A stretch of 64,000 nt of DNA from Desmodesmus armatus (lineage: Eukaryota > Chlorophyta > Chlorophyceae > Sphaeropleales > Scenedesmaceae), in NCBI GenBank assembly GCA_007449985.2, contig VIIQ02000049.1, positions 124,001 to 188,000 on the forward strand, read 5' to 3'. Under the pieces are notes generated by a model. It saw only the letters and a program-made list of their open reading frames with translations. It did not search any database and was not told the origin of the DNA. A program made the translations under genes and the position numbers. This document shows, one piece after another, positions 13,201 through 24,200 of the stretch; positions within the stretch are counted from its first letter, which is position 1, and each line of letters opens with the position of its first letter.

Positions 13201-13499
13201 TGGAAGCCAGTGCTGCTGCTGCTGCTGCTGCTGCTGGCAAGGCAGCCGCTGCCGTCGCAGCTGCTGCTTGTGAGAGCCCTGCTGCGCGCGGTGCCATGCG
13301 CTCCAGTGCTGCCAGCAGCTGTGCTGGTGTGCGGTACAGTGGGCAGCGCAGCAGTGGGGCCGGCTTGGGTCACCTGCGGGCCTCCCTGGATGCCCCTCCC
13401 CTGGTGGAGGTGGTGCGGGCACGCGTGGTGGACCTGAGTGAGGACAGTGACTCTGACGAGTGGGAGGACAGGCTGCTGGTGAAGTACGGCCTGAAGTAA
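7225..13499 (+). CDS. STIL/SAS-5/Ana2-like centriole duplication protein
   Basis: Eight exons: 7225-7473, 7567-7720, 7948-8078, 8341-8520, 8829-8891, 9160-9322, 9582-11797 and 12078-13499. Phases are consistent, giving 1525 residues; an extra small exon between 8078 and 8341 is possible. The first ~350 residues match the STIL N-terminal domain in order: RYLWDRTPAGPQVLID (66-81), then TGYLSMDQARSLLPLE followed by VYSTPLVGVWVKGP and GSFILLLCPEG. Human STIL has the same series (LWD..PTGD.., YGYLTMDETRKLLLL, VYSLPLVGIWLSG). The middle is Ala/Ser/Gln-rich and probably disordered. A short coiled coil EVDRLRQQLQELQQQL spans the last intron, near residues 1045-1060, as in STIL/Ana2. The C-terminus is acidic and ends in LLVKYGLK. 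STIL recruits SAS-6 for PLK4-driven centriole assembly. The family call is from remembered motifs. Confidence 0.8.
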
Positions 13500-14747
13500 T
13501 CATTAGTCGTGATGACGTACGGGACACGCGGTGACGTCAGCGGGGGGCTGTCTGTGTTGTTATTGCCCTGTGACCGACTGACCCTGGGTTGTGTGGGAAG
13601 ACAGGCTGCTGGACAAGTATGCCTGCTAGTCTTGTGAGCGCCGTGACATCAGCAGGGTGCTATGTGGTGCTTATATGTGCAGTGTGGTGCGGCAACACGT
13701 GTGCTCCCGGATGGTTCAATGGCAGGGCGCGCACCCAGCACATGCTGGGGCATGCTGGGTGTGCGTGGGTTCATCACCAGGGCCTTGGATTGCCTTGTTT
13801 ACATGCTGTGTGTCAGCATAAGGTCTTGGTGTAAAAGACAGGTGTCCAGACAAGCAGACTTGACCAGTTGCCGTGCCAGAAAGGCGTCACTGTGTGTGTT
13901 GGATGGAAGTACTGTCATTGAAAGGGTGTGGATGGTGAGAGCATACTTGTGTGGCCCCAGCAGCTGCCCTGGACTGTGGAGCAGGCACAATAGACCCCTC
14001 TGCACTCAACGGTGGTTGTTGTGAGGGCAATACGCAGTGTCTTATTGCTGCAGCTGTGTGGGGCAGATTGAGCAAGGCTTTGACCTGTGACCTGCCTCTG
14101 ATTATGTACTTGATTGATCAGGTCTGTGACCCTTGTGTAGCCTTTGCTCCTCCTCCCAGCTCGCCATACCTTTACCAGCATTGCTGACTGTGATTTTCAT
14201 CCTGCATGTGCAAGTTCTGGGCTAGTCCTGCATTGCTACCCTTGACCCCTGTGTCCTCCGTTTTGCACTGGTGACCGCCACCGTGTTTTCGTGTCTGTCT
14301 GACATCAGACAACTGTGGGATGACCATCAGCAAATGGCGCAGCACAGCATACTGTGCAGGCACCTGAGCAGGCCTTAGACGGTCATTCAGGCCACACTTC
14401 GGCTGGGCCTTGCATCGTGCTATCTAGGCAAGGTGTGGCAGCGATGCCAGCAACTGAGGGGTTGTCAACCAGGTTGGTCACTCTGATCAGGCAAGTGGTG
14501 CTGACTGTGCTACCGCCAGCATCGCCATTCACTGTTGTTTTGTTTTGATTATTGTAATGAATTTGCTGATGGAGTGTATGGTACATGTGTAACAACATAA
14601 CCAGCTGGCATGCAGGCACACCGCCAGAATTGCTTCACAGGTCAACACAGCCACTACCACCTGACTGCAGCATTCACAACCACAGTCAGCCTGTGTCCAC
14701 AGGGAGCACCAGCAGCCACAGCAGGCCCTGGAACACCAGTGCTCATG
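13500..14747. other. Intergenic between convergent genes
   Basis: Both flanking genes end here (STIL-like + and IQ-motif -). TGTAA occurs at 13830-13834. No ORF in the stretch has recognisable protein content. Confidence 0.5.
13830..13834 (+). terminator. Putative TGTAA polyadenylation signal of the STIL-like gene
   Basis: TGTAA about 330 bases after the stop at 13499. Its use as the signal is inferred from chlorophycean convention. Confidence 0.35.
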
Positions 14748-16468
14748 CTAGCTAGCGCTTGCGTTGCCGCCAGCACCAGCTGTGTCGGGCCCTGCTGTCA
14801 CTAGTGCCTCGGCCCCTCCCTCGCCAGCAGCAACCACCACGGTAGCCTCCTGTGCTTCCTGCACATCATCTTCATCCTCCGCTGGTGCTGCTGCCGCCTC
14901 CGCCTGCATCTTCAGCCAACGCTGCCGCCCTGGCATTTTGTGAGGCACGCCTAGCCGTGAGTACTTGCCCTGGTGCCGCTCCAGCAGCAACGCCTCAATG
15001 ACGTATTGCGGCAACGCTGCCCCCGCTGCTAGCTGCACGGCACTATCAGCCTCAGAGTCGTCAGGCCCTGAGTTCAAGGCACCTGCTGTCCTGCCTTCTG
15101 CATCGGCTGCTGCCAGCAGGCCTGCTGCAGCTGCAGCGGCGACTGCTGCTGGGGACAACGGGATGGGGTCAGGCTTGCGGCAGATGCGTCGATGCCTCAA
15201 CTGCATTGGCAGCCATCAAGCAATGCAGGCAGTCAAACAGTGTCTCATGCTGTCTTGAATGGCACTTGCATGATCTATCAAACCTGGCACCAATGCTGGG
15301 TGGTGGCCACTGTGCTGCTTGTCACCAATGCGCTGTCGACTGGAAGGTCAGCCCAGGGTACAACACCACACACACAGCAGCACAGTACCCCCTTTGCACA
15401 CTCCTCATCTCCCAACCACCATGCCGCATAGTGATATGCCCTAGCCACACCTCCTCGACCTTCCTGTCAGCACACCCTGCCATGCTCCCCCCCCCCCCCT
15501 CCACACACAAGTAATCCCTGTGCTAACACATACATACACATTCTCATTGACGAGTACTACTCATCAAATAATTCTGTAGGGAGGGGGTGGAAGCCCACCA
15601 ATTGGCCAAACTGTCAGAGAGTAATACTCGGTGTGACACCTGCATCCTCCATGACCATGTCATGACACCACACGCACCTCCTGCAGCTTGGCCGTGGTGT
15701 CATCTCCACCATCACCCCAGCAGCTCCCCATGCCCGCAAGCCCAGCACCCCAGTCTGCAGCAGCAGCAGGCTCAACAGGCTCCCCCAGCGCTGCTGCAGC
15801 CGCTGCTGCCGTCCGCTGCTGCAGCGCCAGGCTCATGTGTGCCCTGTCAGGGACCCGTTGCCAGGGCGGGGTCACTGCCCTGAACTTGATCGCTGCCACA
15901 TCATCAAGTTCAACGTCGGACCAGCCTGTGTCGCTGTCACTGTCACCAAAGGGTTCATGGCTCTCGGCGTGGTAGGATGGCTCGCTGCAGCAGCAGCAAC
16001 AACAGCACAACCATGCGTGCTGCTGAGCAGTCACTCTCCTGGACAGCTGCAGCTAGGCAACAGCCCTCACAGCCGGGTCAGGTCTCTTGGTTGCAGATTG
16101 CTCTGCACACTGCTGTTGTAATGGCATGTTTGTATTGCCTGCAGCGCTGAGCGTTTGAGGCAGCACGTTCTCCGCGCAGTGGCTCATTGCTGCTGCTTTG
16201 ATGGCGAAGCGTCTGGCAACCCTTCCATCCTAGCTCATGAACAAACGAACCCCTGGGTCTTGTCCCAACCTGTTGCTGCCAATCAGACCGTTGGCAGGCT
16301 GCTGTACAGCTGCAACTTCAGGACAGCACTCACCCCATGGACCTCATTGCAACCTCAGAACACAGCACTCACCCCATTGAGCGCATGGACTGCCAGGACG
16401 CCACCGCCGCGAGCTGTCCATCCCCTCGCCGCTGCACAGCACTCGCCACCCTGCTCATCACACTGCTG

Positions 16469-16504
<36 letters not shown>

Positions 16505-19500
16505 CCTCCTGGCTCCGCAGCAGCAGCAGCAGCAGCACCCGGGTCAGCCGCCGGCGGCTGCCCAGCCGCCGCAGCGGCCGCCTCCGCTGCCGCCTGCGCC
16601 AGCTTCTTCTGCTCATACAGAGCCAGCTTGTGCTGCAGGTCATGCAGGCGTGCCTGCTGCAGGCTGTCTGCCTCCAGCCGTGCCCGCTCGTCCAACACGA
16701 GCTGCTCCCTGTTGACCTTCCAGCGCTGCCGCACCCAGAAGCCACGCCAGTGGGCCTGCAGCAGCAGTGCGTGTGCAGTAACGGGGTGCTTGCAAGGCTG
16801 GCAAAAAGCAAAATGACACTAAACACCTTGAACTGTGCAGAACAAGGCAGGTTGACCCTCATCAGACTTTTGGGCGGGGGTTGGTAATCAGCGGTTGAAC
16901 CCACAACTGCCCCCCACCCCGCCACCGCATGGCGCCACCCGGCGTTGTAGGCTTCTCACCATGGACAGCCATCTGTTACAGCCTGATGACCTCATGACAA
17001 TCCCTGGGCATGTGCAGAGCCTGTGCCTCACCTGTATGATGGCAGCCAGGGTATGCTTGAGCACCGTCTTGCTGACCCAGTCGTCTTTCGACCCAAACTC
17101 AGCAAAGCAGCGGGTGATGCGCCCTGGCTCAGGCTTGGGAGGTTTCCTGGGGGTGCAAACAGGGCGACAGAGCAACACCCAACATGCCCTGCACAGTCAG
17201 TCCTACTCCTGCAAAGAACTGGCACATGCTTGCCAGGCAGTCAGTTGCCACCTCTGCAGGGCATGGCTGTTGATGCACATGCACAAGGCGCCAGTCCACA
17301 GGCAGGGGTGCTGTGCTGTACAGCACATACATATATGCACCTTGCTTCTCTGCTTGCAGCTTGTACCGTTTGAAGCATGCCCATTTGCTGCGGTGCTGCA
17401 CCGGAGTCCGCTGCCTGACCCCGTCATCTTCCATACTGACGCACGCAGCACATGCTGCCAAAGCAAACATGTTCCTGTACAGGAAAGAAGCCGAATAAAT
17501 AGCACAACCCATCACACTGCTGCTCGTCAAAGGCTTCTCCCAACTGCGCTCGCAAGCTGTGGCACTCACCGCTTGGGCCCCTTCCGGTGCTGACCCCCAA
17601 AGTGGCTGCCTGCTACTGAACCTGCCCTGTGAGACCGCAGCGTGTGTCCACTGCTGCCTCCACTGCTGACATAGCTCTGCTGCTGCCGCAGGTGGCGCCC
17701 CCCACTTGCTCCAGTCATGCCGGACGCAACGGTGCTGGAGACACTGACACGGCTGGCCATGCTGCTGTTGCTGCCCTGTCGGCTGTAGCGCCGGCCTTGG
17801 CTCCTGCCGGCACTGACTGCACTGGCCTCAGGATTGAGCACACCTGGGCACATGGATGGGGCAACAGAGGCAACACGACGGCCGATAGCAGGCTGCCTGG
17901 GTTTCGGCTGGTTCGTTTTCATGGGGAAAACGCGTTTGAATGGGGTTAACCCCATTCAGCTATTCAAAAGCTGGGGAGCATGTATGTGATGCTCTCGCCA
18001 TGTGCCTGGCTCCAGTGGTAGAATGGTCAAATTGTGCTGCTCGTGCAGTGTTACCTGAGCTTTGTGCATGATGGGCTACGCACCACAACTGATAGCCCTT
18101 TCAAAAAGCTGCTCCAAGCTGCTCACTGAGTGTTGGTCCTGCATGCTGCAGATGACACCATGGCACCGTCACGTCGCCATCCAACTGCACCACCAGACAC
18201 ACACCCTGTGCCCATCAGCCCTTTCTGGCGCCCACCCACCTGATTGCTGTGCATCAAGTCCATCGGACTCCGGTATGCTGCCCAGTGCTTTGCTGCTGCC
18301 CCTGCTCTTGAAGCTGCCAAACGCATCGCTGTCTAAACCCGATGGCCCAGCTGACAGGGCCCCGCCAACACTTGACTCGGCCCACAGGTCGTCATCACCA
18401 TTGACTGCTGCTGCTGCTTGGTCGGCTGACGAGGAGGCTGCTGCTTTGCCTGTGCTGGTTCCTGGCCGGCTGTTGCCAGGCCGGCTGGTTCCTGGGCGGC
18501 TGGTTCCTGGGCGGGAGGCGCTGCGAGCTGGGGTGTGGCTGCCGCCTGCATGTAGTACACATGGGAGCACTAGCGGTCAGGAGGCTCCTGTTCAGATTGC
18601 ACCCACTGGCAGTGCTGGAGAGGCTACTGGAGCCTTCACCTCCGAGGAAGAGACGTGTCGAGATTCTTACTGAAGAGTTGATTATTGGCAAGGCTGGTGG
18701 GCATCAGTAGGGCTGCAGGGCAGTGATGCTCGTGACTTACTCTTGTGGCTGCGGTTTGTGTTGGACTTTGACTTGCCCTCGGCCTGCTGAATGGCGCCCA
18801 GCACCAGCACATTGTGGCGCGCTGCTTGGTAACGGTCCAACAGCACCTGCAAACAGTGCCAGCCGGACAGCAACACATGCTTGCTGGGCTTCTACTGCCG
18901 CTGCTGCTCACCGTCCTTCTAGCCATGCTGGTGGCCGTACTGCTGCTGCTGCTGCGCAGGAGTCCTGCAGCCACTCAGCACAACAGCAATGCTGCAGGCT
19001 GTACTTCAGCAGTGCTGGGGCTGCTGTGCTTGGCTTGCTGTGGCGATAGTCACTGCTGCTGGCATAAGCTAGCAGCCTTGCATGCCACGTGTGAGTGTTC
19101 AGGAATGTACTGGCGATGGAGTGTAACCTGCATGTGCTGACTACTGAGCTATATTGTGCCAAAGACGGTCTGCCCCAGCATTGTTGGGCCAGGAAGCACT
19201 GGCAGTTGCTTCACTCCATTCCATCCACTGATTGGCCAAGAGTGCTAGGTACTTGGCAGGTTGGTGCATGGCCTGCTGCTATGGAGGTGGCTGCGCAGAC
19301 AGACTCACATTGCCCATTTTTGGCAGCCTCTGCCTAGGCAGGCCCTTGTCCCCATATGCCAGCTCATGCTCGTTGATCCTGGAGCAACACACGGGTTATG
19401 AGTGTTTCAATAGGGTCAGAGCTGGCTTGTTTTGCTGCGCAGCCTTGGTAGCTGCTGACGGCGAGATCAGTGCAGGCTGGTAAGGAGGACTGCTGAGCTC

Positions 19501-19833
19501 AGTGAGCTGGCTGGCGAGCACAGGCCATACCTATACCCAGCCACAATACACAGTCACAGCAACTGACTTGTGAGAAGTTTGACAGGAGCTTTGAAAGACA
19601 AGTTATGTGGTGTGTGTGGGCACATCCAGTACGCATGTACGGTCCCATGGACCTCACCTGCTCTGCAACTGTGCATTTAGCCCTCCTTGCTGCTGAGTGA
19701 AGTTCTGCTGGCCCAAGCTTGGCAGTGTGGACTCAATCTGTTTGAGAATTTCATCTGTTGACTGCACCTTCTTGCCAGTTGAGCTGGCCAGGTTTATGGT
19801 CGTCACGTTGGTGTGGCCCCTGCTGCTGGCCAT
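14748..19833 (-). CDS. IQ-motif protein, family unknown
   Basis: Ten exons on the minus strand: 19833-19658, 19378-19309, 18846-18741, 18545-18240, 17843-17570, 17474-17331, 17146-17032, 16797-16373, 15984-15678 and 15200-14748, giving 791 residues. All junctions keep phase; exons 2 and 3 are only 70 and 106 nt. The conserved-looking N-terminus (TDEILKQIESTLP, NEHELAYGDKGLPRQRL, VLLDRYQAARHNVLVLGAIQQ) is followed by an RPGTS repeat and a Ser/Gly region. Next come KWACFKRYKLQ and FGSKDDWVSKTVLKHTL, then a single IQ motif LLQAHWRGFWVRQRW. A Lys/Glu-rich helix, Ala runs and an acidic SDSDTGWSDVELDD segment complete the protein. The IQ motif suggests calmodulin or light-chain binding. It diverges from NOSIP. 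I do not recognise the family; a ciliary or cytoskeletal role is a guess. Confidence 0.65.
18441..18525 (-). repeat. Short tandem repeat encoding RPGTS/RPGNS units
   Basis: Inside exon 4 of the IQ-motif gene, a 15-bp unit (CGCCCAGGAACCAGC on the minus strand) repeats about four times and encodes RPGTS RPGTS RPGNS RPGTS. It looks like a disordered linker built by in-frame slippage. Confidence 0.75.
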
Positions 19834-20674
19834 TTCTGCACGTCTCTTGCCAGGGTGCAAGCCTGCGGTGAAGCCCTAATGAGATCAACATAACGCCTTG
19901 ACCAGACTCATACAATCAGCGTTGATGTGTGGTGCACTGCACATGTGCTGGTCTCAAGGTGTTAGTAACCAAGCTAAACCTTGGATGCATCAACCACACT
20001 GCACGTCTGTTGCCGGTACTCAGCAAGTTTCCGTTTCTCTCAATTGCAGAAAACCAAACAAGACCCATATTGCAACCATACGCTGACAGCGTTGTTCCTC
20101 TTCAACCCGAGCTCCACCTGCAGCAGCGAAGCAGCGGTTGTTCCATAAGGCATACGACGTCTTGTTGGATCTACTCTGGTGCACTCTCCACCGCAGACAT
20201 TGCATCGTGCCCTCCCCAGCTGTGTTGTTCAGGCTGGCTCTGCTGTTCAGGCTGGTCTCAGGGTTTCTGTGCTAGAGCAGCCCCAGGGCTCCCAAAAGCT
20301 TGAAGTGAGCAATCAACAACTTTGAGGTACGTGATTTTGTCCTTGAGGGGGGTCCATGCAGCACCATGGTCACATACCGGCATGATTGGGGAAGCAGCAA
20401 CAGTAGCAGAGCAGTGATGCTGCTCTGTGTTGCAGCTCATCCCGCGGGTGCAGCTGGACCTACTTGAACGGTGGTGCTATGCTGTATTTTGCAGGCCCTG
20501 AAGTAAAGCAGCAGCGAATCTTGCCTCACCAAATCCAGGCTGGTGACAGTGCTCAGCTAACAGCAATCTCTCTGCTGGGCCCCACCAGGTGGAGTGGTCG
20601 CACAGCCCGCCAACAGCAGGCCTGAGGCGAAGCAGTAGTATCAGCAGTGCAAGCACAGCAGCAAAGGTTGCAAG
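19834..20674. promoter_or_regulatory. Divergent upstream region, IQ-motif gene (-) and NOSIP (+)
   Basis: 841 bp between two outward-facing starts, expected to hold both promoters. Open frames here lack recognisable content. Nothing else specific was seen. Confidence 0.35.
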
Positions 20675-23185
20675 ATGGGACGTGGGCAGCGTCACAGCAA
20701 GAATGCGGGTATCATGGGCTCAGAGGCGCTCACCTACCATGAGAAGAAGGCTCTGGGCTTTGGCACAGTCAAGGAGCGCATCGGCAAGGTGGGGTGTTGG
20801 TTTGGGTGGTGCATCAGCAGCAGCGCGTTGGTGTTGCAGAAGCAAGCATCAGGTCGATTTGTGTGACTGGAAGCAGCGTGGCCCGCCAGGGGCTGTCAGG
20901 TTGTGTGCGCAGTGCAAGGCAGCATCACGTCCCTCCAGTCCCTGCTGTTCCTCCTTACCCACGCATGCTGTGCTGTGGTGTGCATCCTCGCAGGACTCCC
21001 ATGGCAACTTCTATGACTGCTGCTTGACGCTACAACCAGCAGTGGTGAGACACAAACGAGCTGCGCACCTTGGTGCACCAGCAGGCGGAAAGCCATGGCA
21101 GCACTAGGTTGTTTATGGCACCTGTTGCACATATGGAGGGACCGCGGCTACACGGCAGCTGTCATGATGGGCTTGGGAACCAGCATGTAGCAGCTAAAGC
21201 AGTCTGGGTGGATGCATGCTCGGCAGGTTGTCAGTGCCGCTCTCCCCATCAAGCCTTGCGCCAAGGTGACAGCAGCTGCGAGCTCTCTGTTGCTGCTGTG
21301 CCGTGCTGTGGTCACACCTGCAGGACCCAATGGTCACTCCTGATGGCTACCTGTACAGCAGGGAGGCGCTGCTGGAAAACCTGCTGCAGCAGAAAAAGGC
21401 CATCAAAAAGAAGACAGCAGCGTATGAGGCACAGCAGCAGGATGAGCAGCAGAAGGTGGGCCCAGGTCACAGCCAGGCGGCTGACACATAGATGGGTTCG
21501 CCATTAGCACATGCGCATCTGTTGTTCAGCCTCACACCTCACAGCCCCTGTCTGCAGGTTGCCGTGCAGTTTCAGGTTGAGCAGCCAGGCAACGTGGTCT
21601 GCTGCATGAACTGCGCTCCCTGCAGCTTGGCATGCCAACATCCACCCACCCACCCAAAGCCCCGCGTGCGCTGCTGCTGCCCCGTGTGCAGGCTGCCGAG
21701 CAGGCGCAGGTTGAGTCAGAGGCGAAGCTGATTGCGTTTGACAGGCAGAACCACATGGGCATCAGCAGCAAGACAGCGCAGCGCATCCAGGATGCCATCA
21801 CAGCAGAGGCGGCCACCATGCACGATGCCAAGGGCGCAAAGGCTGTGGTCAGCATCAAGGAGAACGAGGAGAAGATGAAGCAGCTGCGGGTGAGCAGGAA
21901 CAGCAAGCAGTGGCCAGCAACCTGGCGGCTTCAGGGTTGTCGTGGTCTGGTGGCTGTCACTCATGCCAGCAACTGATCAAGCACCTGCATTCCTGGCACC
22001 ATGTGCTTGCAGCAGCTGCGTGGAGCGCCAAAGCTCTGAATGCTGCTACTGCATCATCACAGGGTGCAGTATATGCTGCTGTTGCTGTGCCGCGCCCTTG
22101 CTGTATGCCCGGTCCACATGCACTGTGGCCTGTGGCGCCCAGGTGCTTCTGTCCCAAGCAGGCAGTTACAGCTCCCCTCGCCAGACCATCAAGAGCATTG
22201 CCAACGCGCATTTCATCCCTCTTAACGTATGCTGCTGTCTGTGCCGCCGCCTGTGTCTGTCCTGATCAGGCGTTCTGGATCCCCAGCCAAGCGCCAGAGA
22301 GCAAAGACCTCATGCAGAAACCCGACAGCTCAACCTACTGCCCCGCGAGCGGCAAGAAGCTGCGGCTGAAGGACTGCGTGGCTGTCAAGTTCACGCGCAC
22401 GCGTGAGGGTGAGTCGGGCCTCTACATGGACCCCGTCACACTGGAGGCCTTCACAAACTCAAGCAAGCTGGTGGTCATTGCACCCACAGGTGAGGGGGTG
22501 TTGTGTGCCTGCTGCTGGCTATGCGTGTGCTGACGCGCTGCTGGCTTTGTGTGCCGCCTGCCCCTCTGTGCATCCTCTTGCGTCTGCTGCCAAGCTACTG
22601 AGGGTTGTACAGCTGCCATGCCTGAACACCCCGTAGGGAGCCAATGAGGCTCGTGGGGAATTTTACATACTTACCGTGACACCTATGCTCCCAGAAGCAG
22701 GATGCATTAGCGGCCAAGCAGCTGCACATGTCGCTCTTGTGTGTGCTACGTGGGTGTAGGTGACGTAGTGAACGAGGAGACGTACAACAAGTGCATCAAG
22801 CCTGACGGCGAGTTCAAGGGCAAGAGGGTCGGGCCCAAGGACATCATTCGCCTGCGGGGAGGGGGCACTGGCTACTCAGCAAGGGATGGGGAGAAGGCGC
22901 AGGTCCAGAAACACTTCTCCCTGGGTGAGTGGCTGAGGTTGTTTACCTTGAGACAGGATTGCCCAGCATGGTCGGGCACAGTCGCCACTGTACGCTCCTG
23001 CATGTGCTGGTGGGCACAGCGGTACACGGAGGTGTATTCAAAGCACAACAGTCATGTCCCAAGAACAGGAGTGCTGAGGTGTTTGTGCTTGCTGTATTGC
23101 TGCAGGTCCTGGCAATGGACGTGCGGACCTGCGTGGTCAGCACCAAGGCCCTCGCAGCCACTTTGGGCTGGCTTTCACCAACTGA
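20675..23185 (+). CDS. NOSIP: NOSIP homologue, U-box-type E3 ubiquitin ligase
   Basis: Seven exons: 20675-20788, 20994-21044, 21324-21455, 21692-21889, 22270-22489, 22760-22924 and 23106-23185. They give 319 residues, close to the human 301. Diagnostic segments are the N-terminal RHSKN...LTYHEKK, then FYDCCLTLQP, DPMVTPDGYLYSREALLE (the split U-box/zinc-NOSIP start), QQKKAIKKKTAAYE, AFWIPSQAPE, and the C-terminal U-box-like half with CPASGKKLRLKD and GPKDIIRLRGGGTGY. Animal NOSIP was named for binding nitric oxide synthase and is also an E3 ligase found with spliceosomes; in algae a nuclear role is more likely. The C-terminus ends FGLAFTN. All introns are GT-AG and the CDS divides by three. 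Confidence 0.9.
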
Positions 23186-24200
23186 GTCTGGATCGCAACA
23201 CAACGACAGCAGCGGCAGGGAGGGCTGCTGCCCAGTTCCTTTATGTGCAGCCTGTTGCTTGGGTTGCGTTGGCAGCGTCTGTGGCAGCTCAGGTTGTCTC
23301 GCAGCTGCTTTGTCGTGTGGGTTCAAATCCGATTATCATTGTGCATGCAAGTGCGGCTGCTGCATCTCATTTGACGTGTTGGCTGGTGCTTGGCTCCGGC
23401 CTTGCAATATGGCTCATCACACAAAGTGGTGCAGGCCATATGGTGCTTGGCCTGTGACACAACTGTACATTGGGGTGTGGCCTGTTGGCATGTGTATGGT
23501 GTGCGAGCTTGTATAGGGGTGACAGAATGCGCCGGGGCAGTTGAGTCATGCTTTGTTGACGTTTGGGCTTGACCTGTGTGTGCCTCGGGCGCCTTTGGCA
23601 TAGACCTGAACAGCGCCTTTGCTGTCAGCGGCTGTCCATTGCCGTGGTAGCACTGGCCTCGATGCAGTTGTCGAGAGAGTTTTTGTGTGTGCTGCACGTG
23701 CGCTGTGCTGTCCGAGAGCAGGGCGCTCAGATGTTGGCCTGACGTGGGTACGCATGTGTTGTGCTGCCCAGGCTCTTGCAGTGTGTCTGATTTGGAGTGG
23801 CGTTTGCAGCGAGGGGCGTTGCCTTATGTGAGATCAATCTGCCTCAATGCTGTCTGGTTGCAGCCAGCGCAACTGATCTACCTTGACAGCTTTTCTCTCA
23901 CAGTGTTCATGTTGCGGCTTGCAAACGGCGTCAGAACAGCTGCAAAGCATCAAGCGGTCTCTTCAAGCACTTGCCATCGTACATCGACATCTGCGTGATA
24001 CCGGTTGCTACAGCCAGGGTTTGACCACAGAGCATATCAAGTACGCTCGGAGAAGTTTGTAGTGCACTGCACGAGCACATCAAAATCGAAGGTTGGATAA
24101 ACGCAGACAACTGACTGACAAGGAACTCGAACACAGTTCGACAGCTACTGGCAGCAGCTGCAGTAAATTTTGGAAACTCCTCAGCTTCCCACTTAGCAAG
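23186..24200. other. Intergenic / upstream of EF-hand-like gene
   Basis: About 1 kb between NOSIP and the next same-strand gene. It should contain the NOSIP 3' UTR and the EF-hand promoter. An open frame around 23910-24060 looks weakly helical but joins no exon with confidence. Confidence 0.35.

Noticed and set aside
16332..16373. Second, duplicated donor (GGTGAGTGCTGT) 39 nt downstream of the exon 8 donor in the IQ-motif gene
   Set aside because: Using it would read through an in-frame TGA at the first donor, so only the donor at 16372 fits.
22138..22228. Extra NOSIP exon between 21889 and 22270 (frame reading SYSSPRQTIKSIANAHF)
   Set aside because: It does not join in phase with exon 4, and NOSIP alignment needs no sequence between KQLR and AFWIPS.
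23327..23341. GGTTCAAATCC resembling a tRNA T-loop
   Set aside because: The flanking bases do not form a T-stem, and no D-arm, anticodon arm or acceptor stem could be folded upstream.
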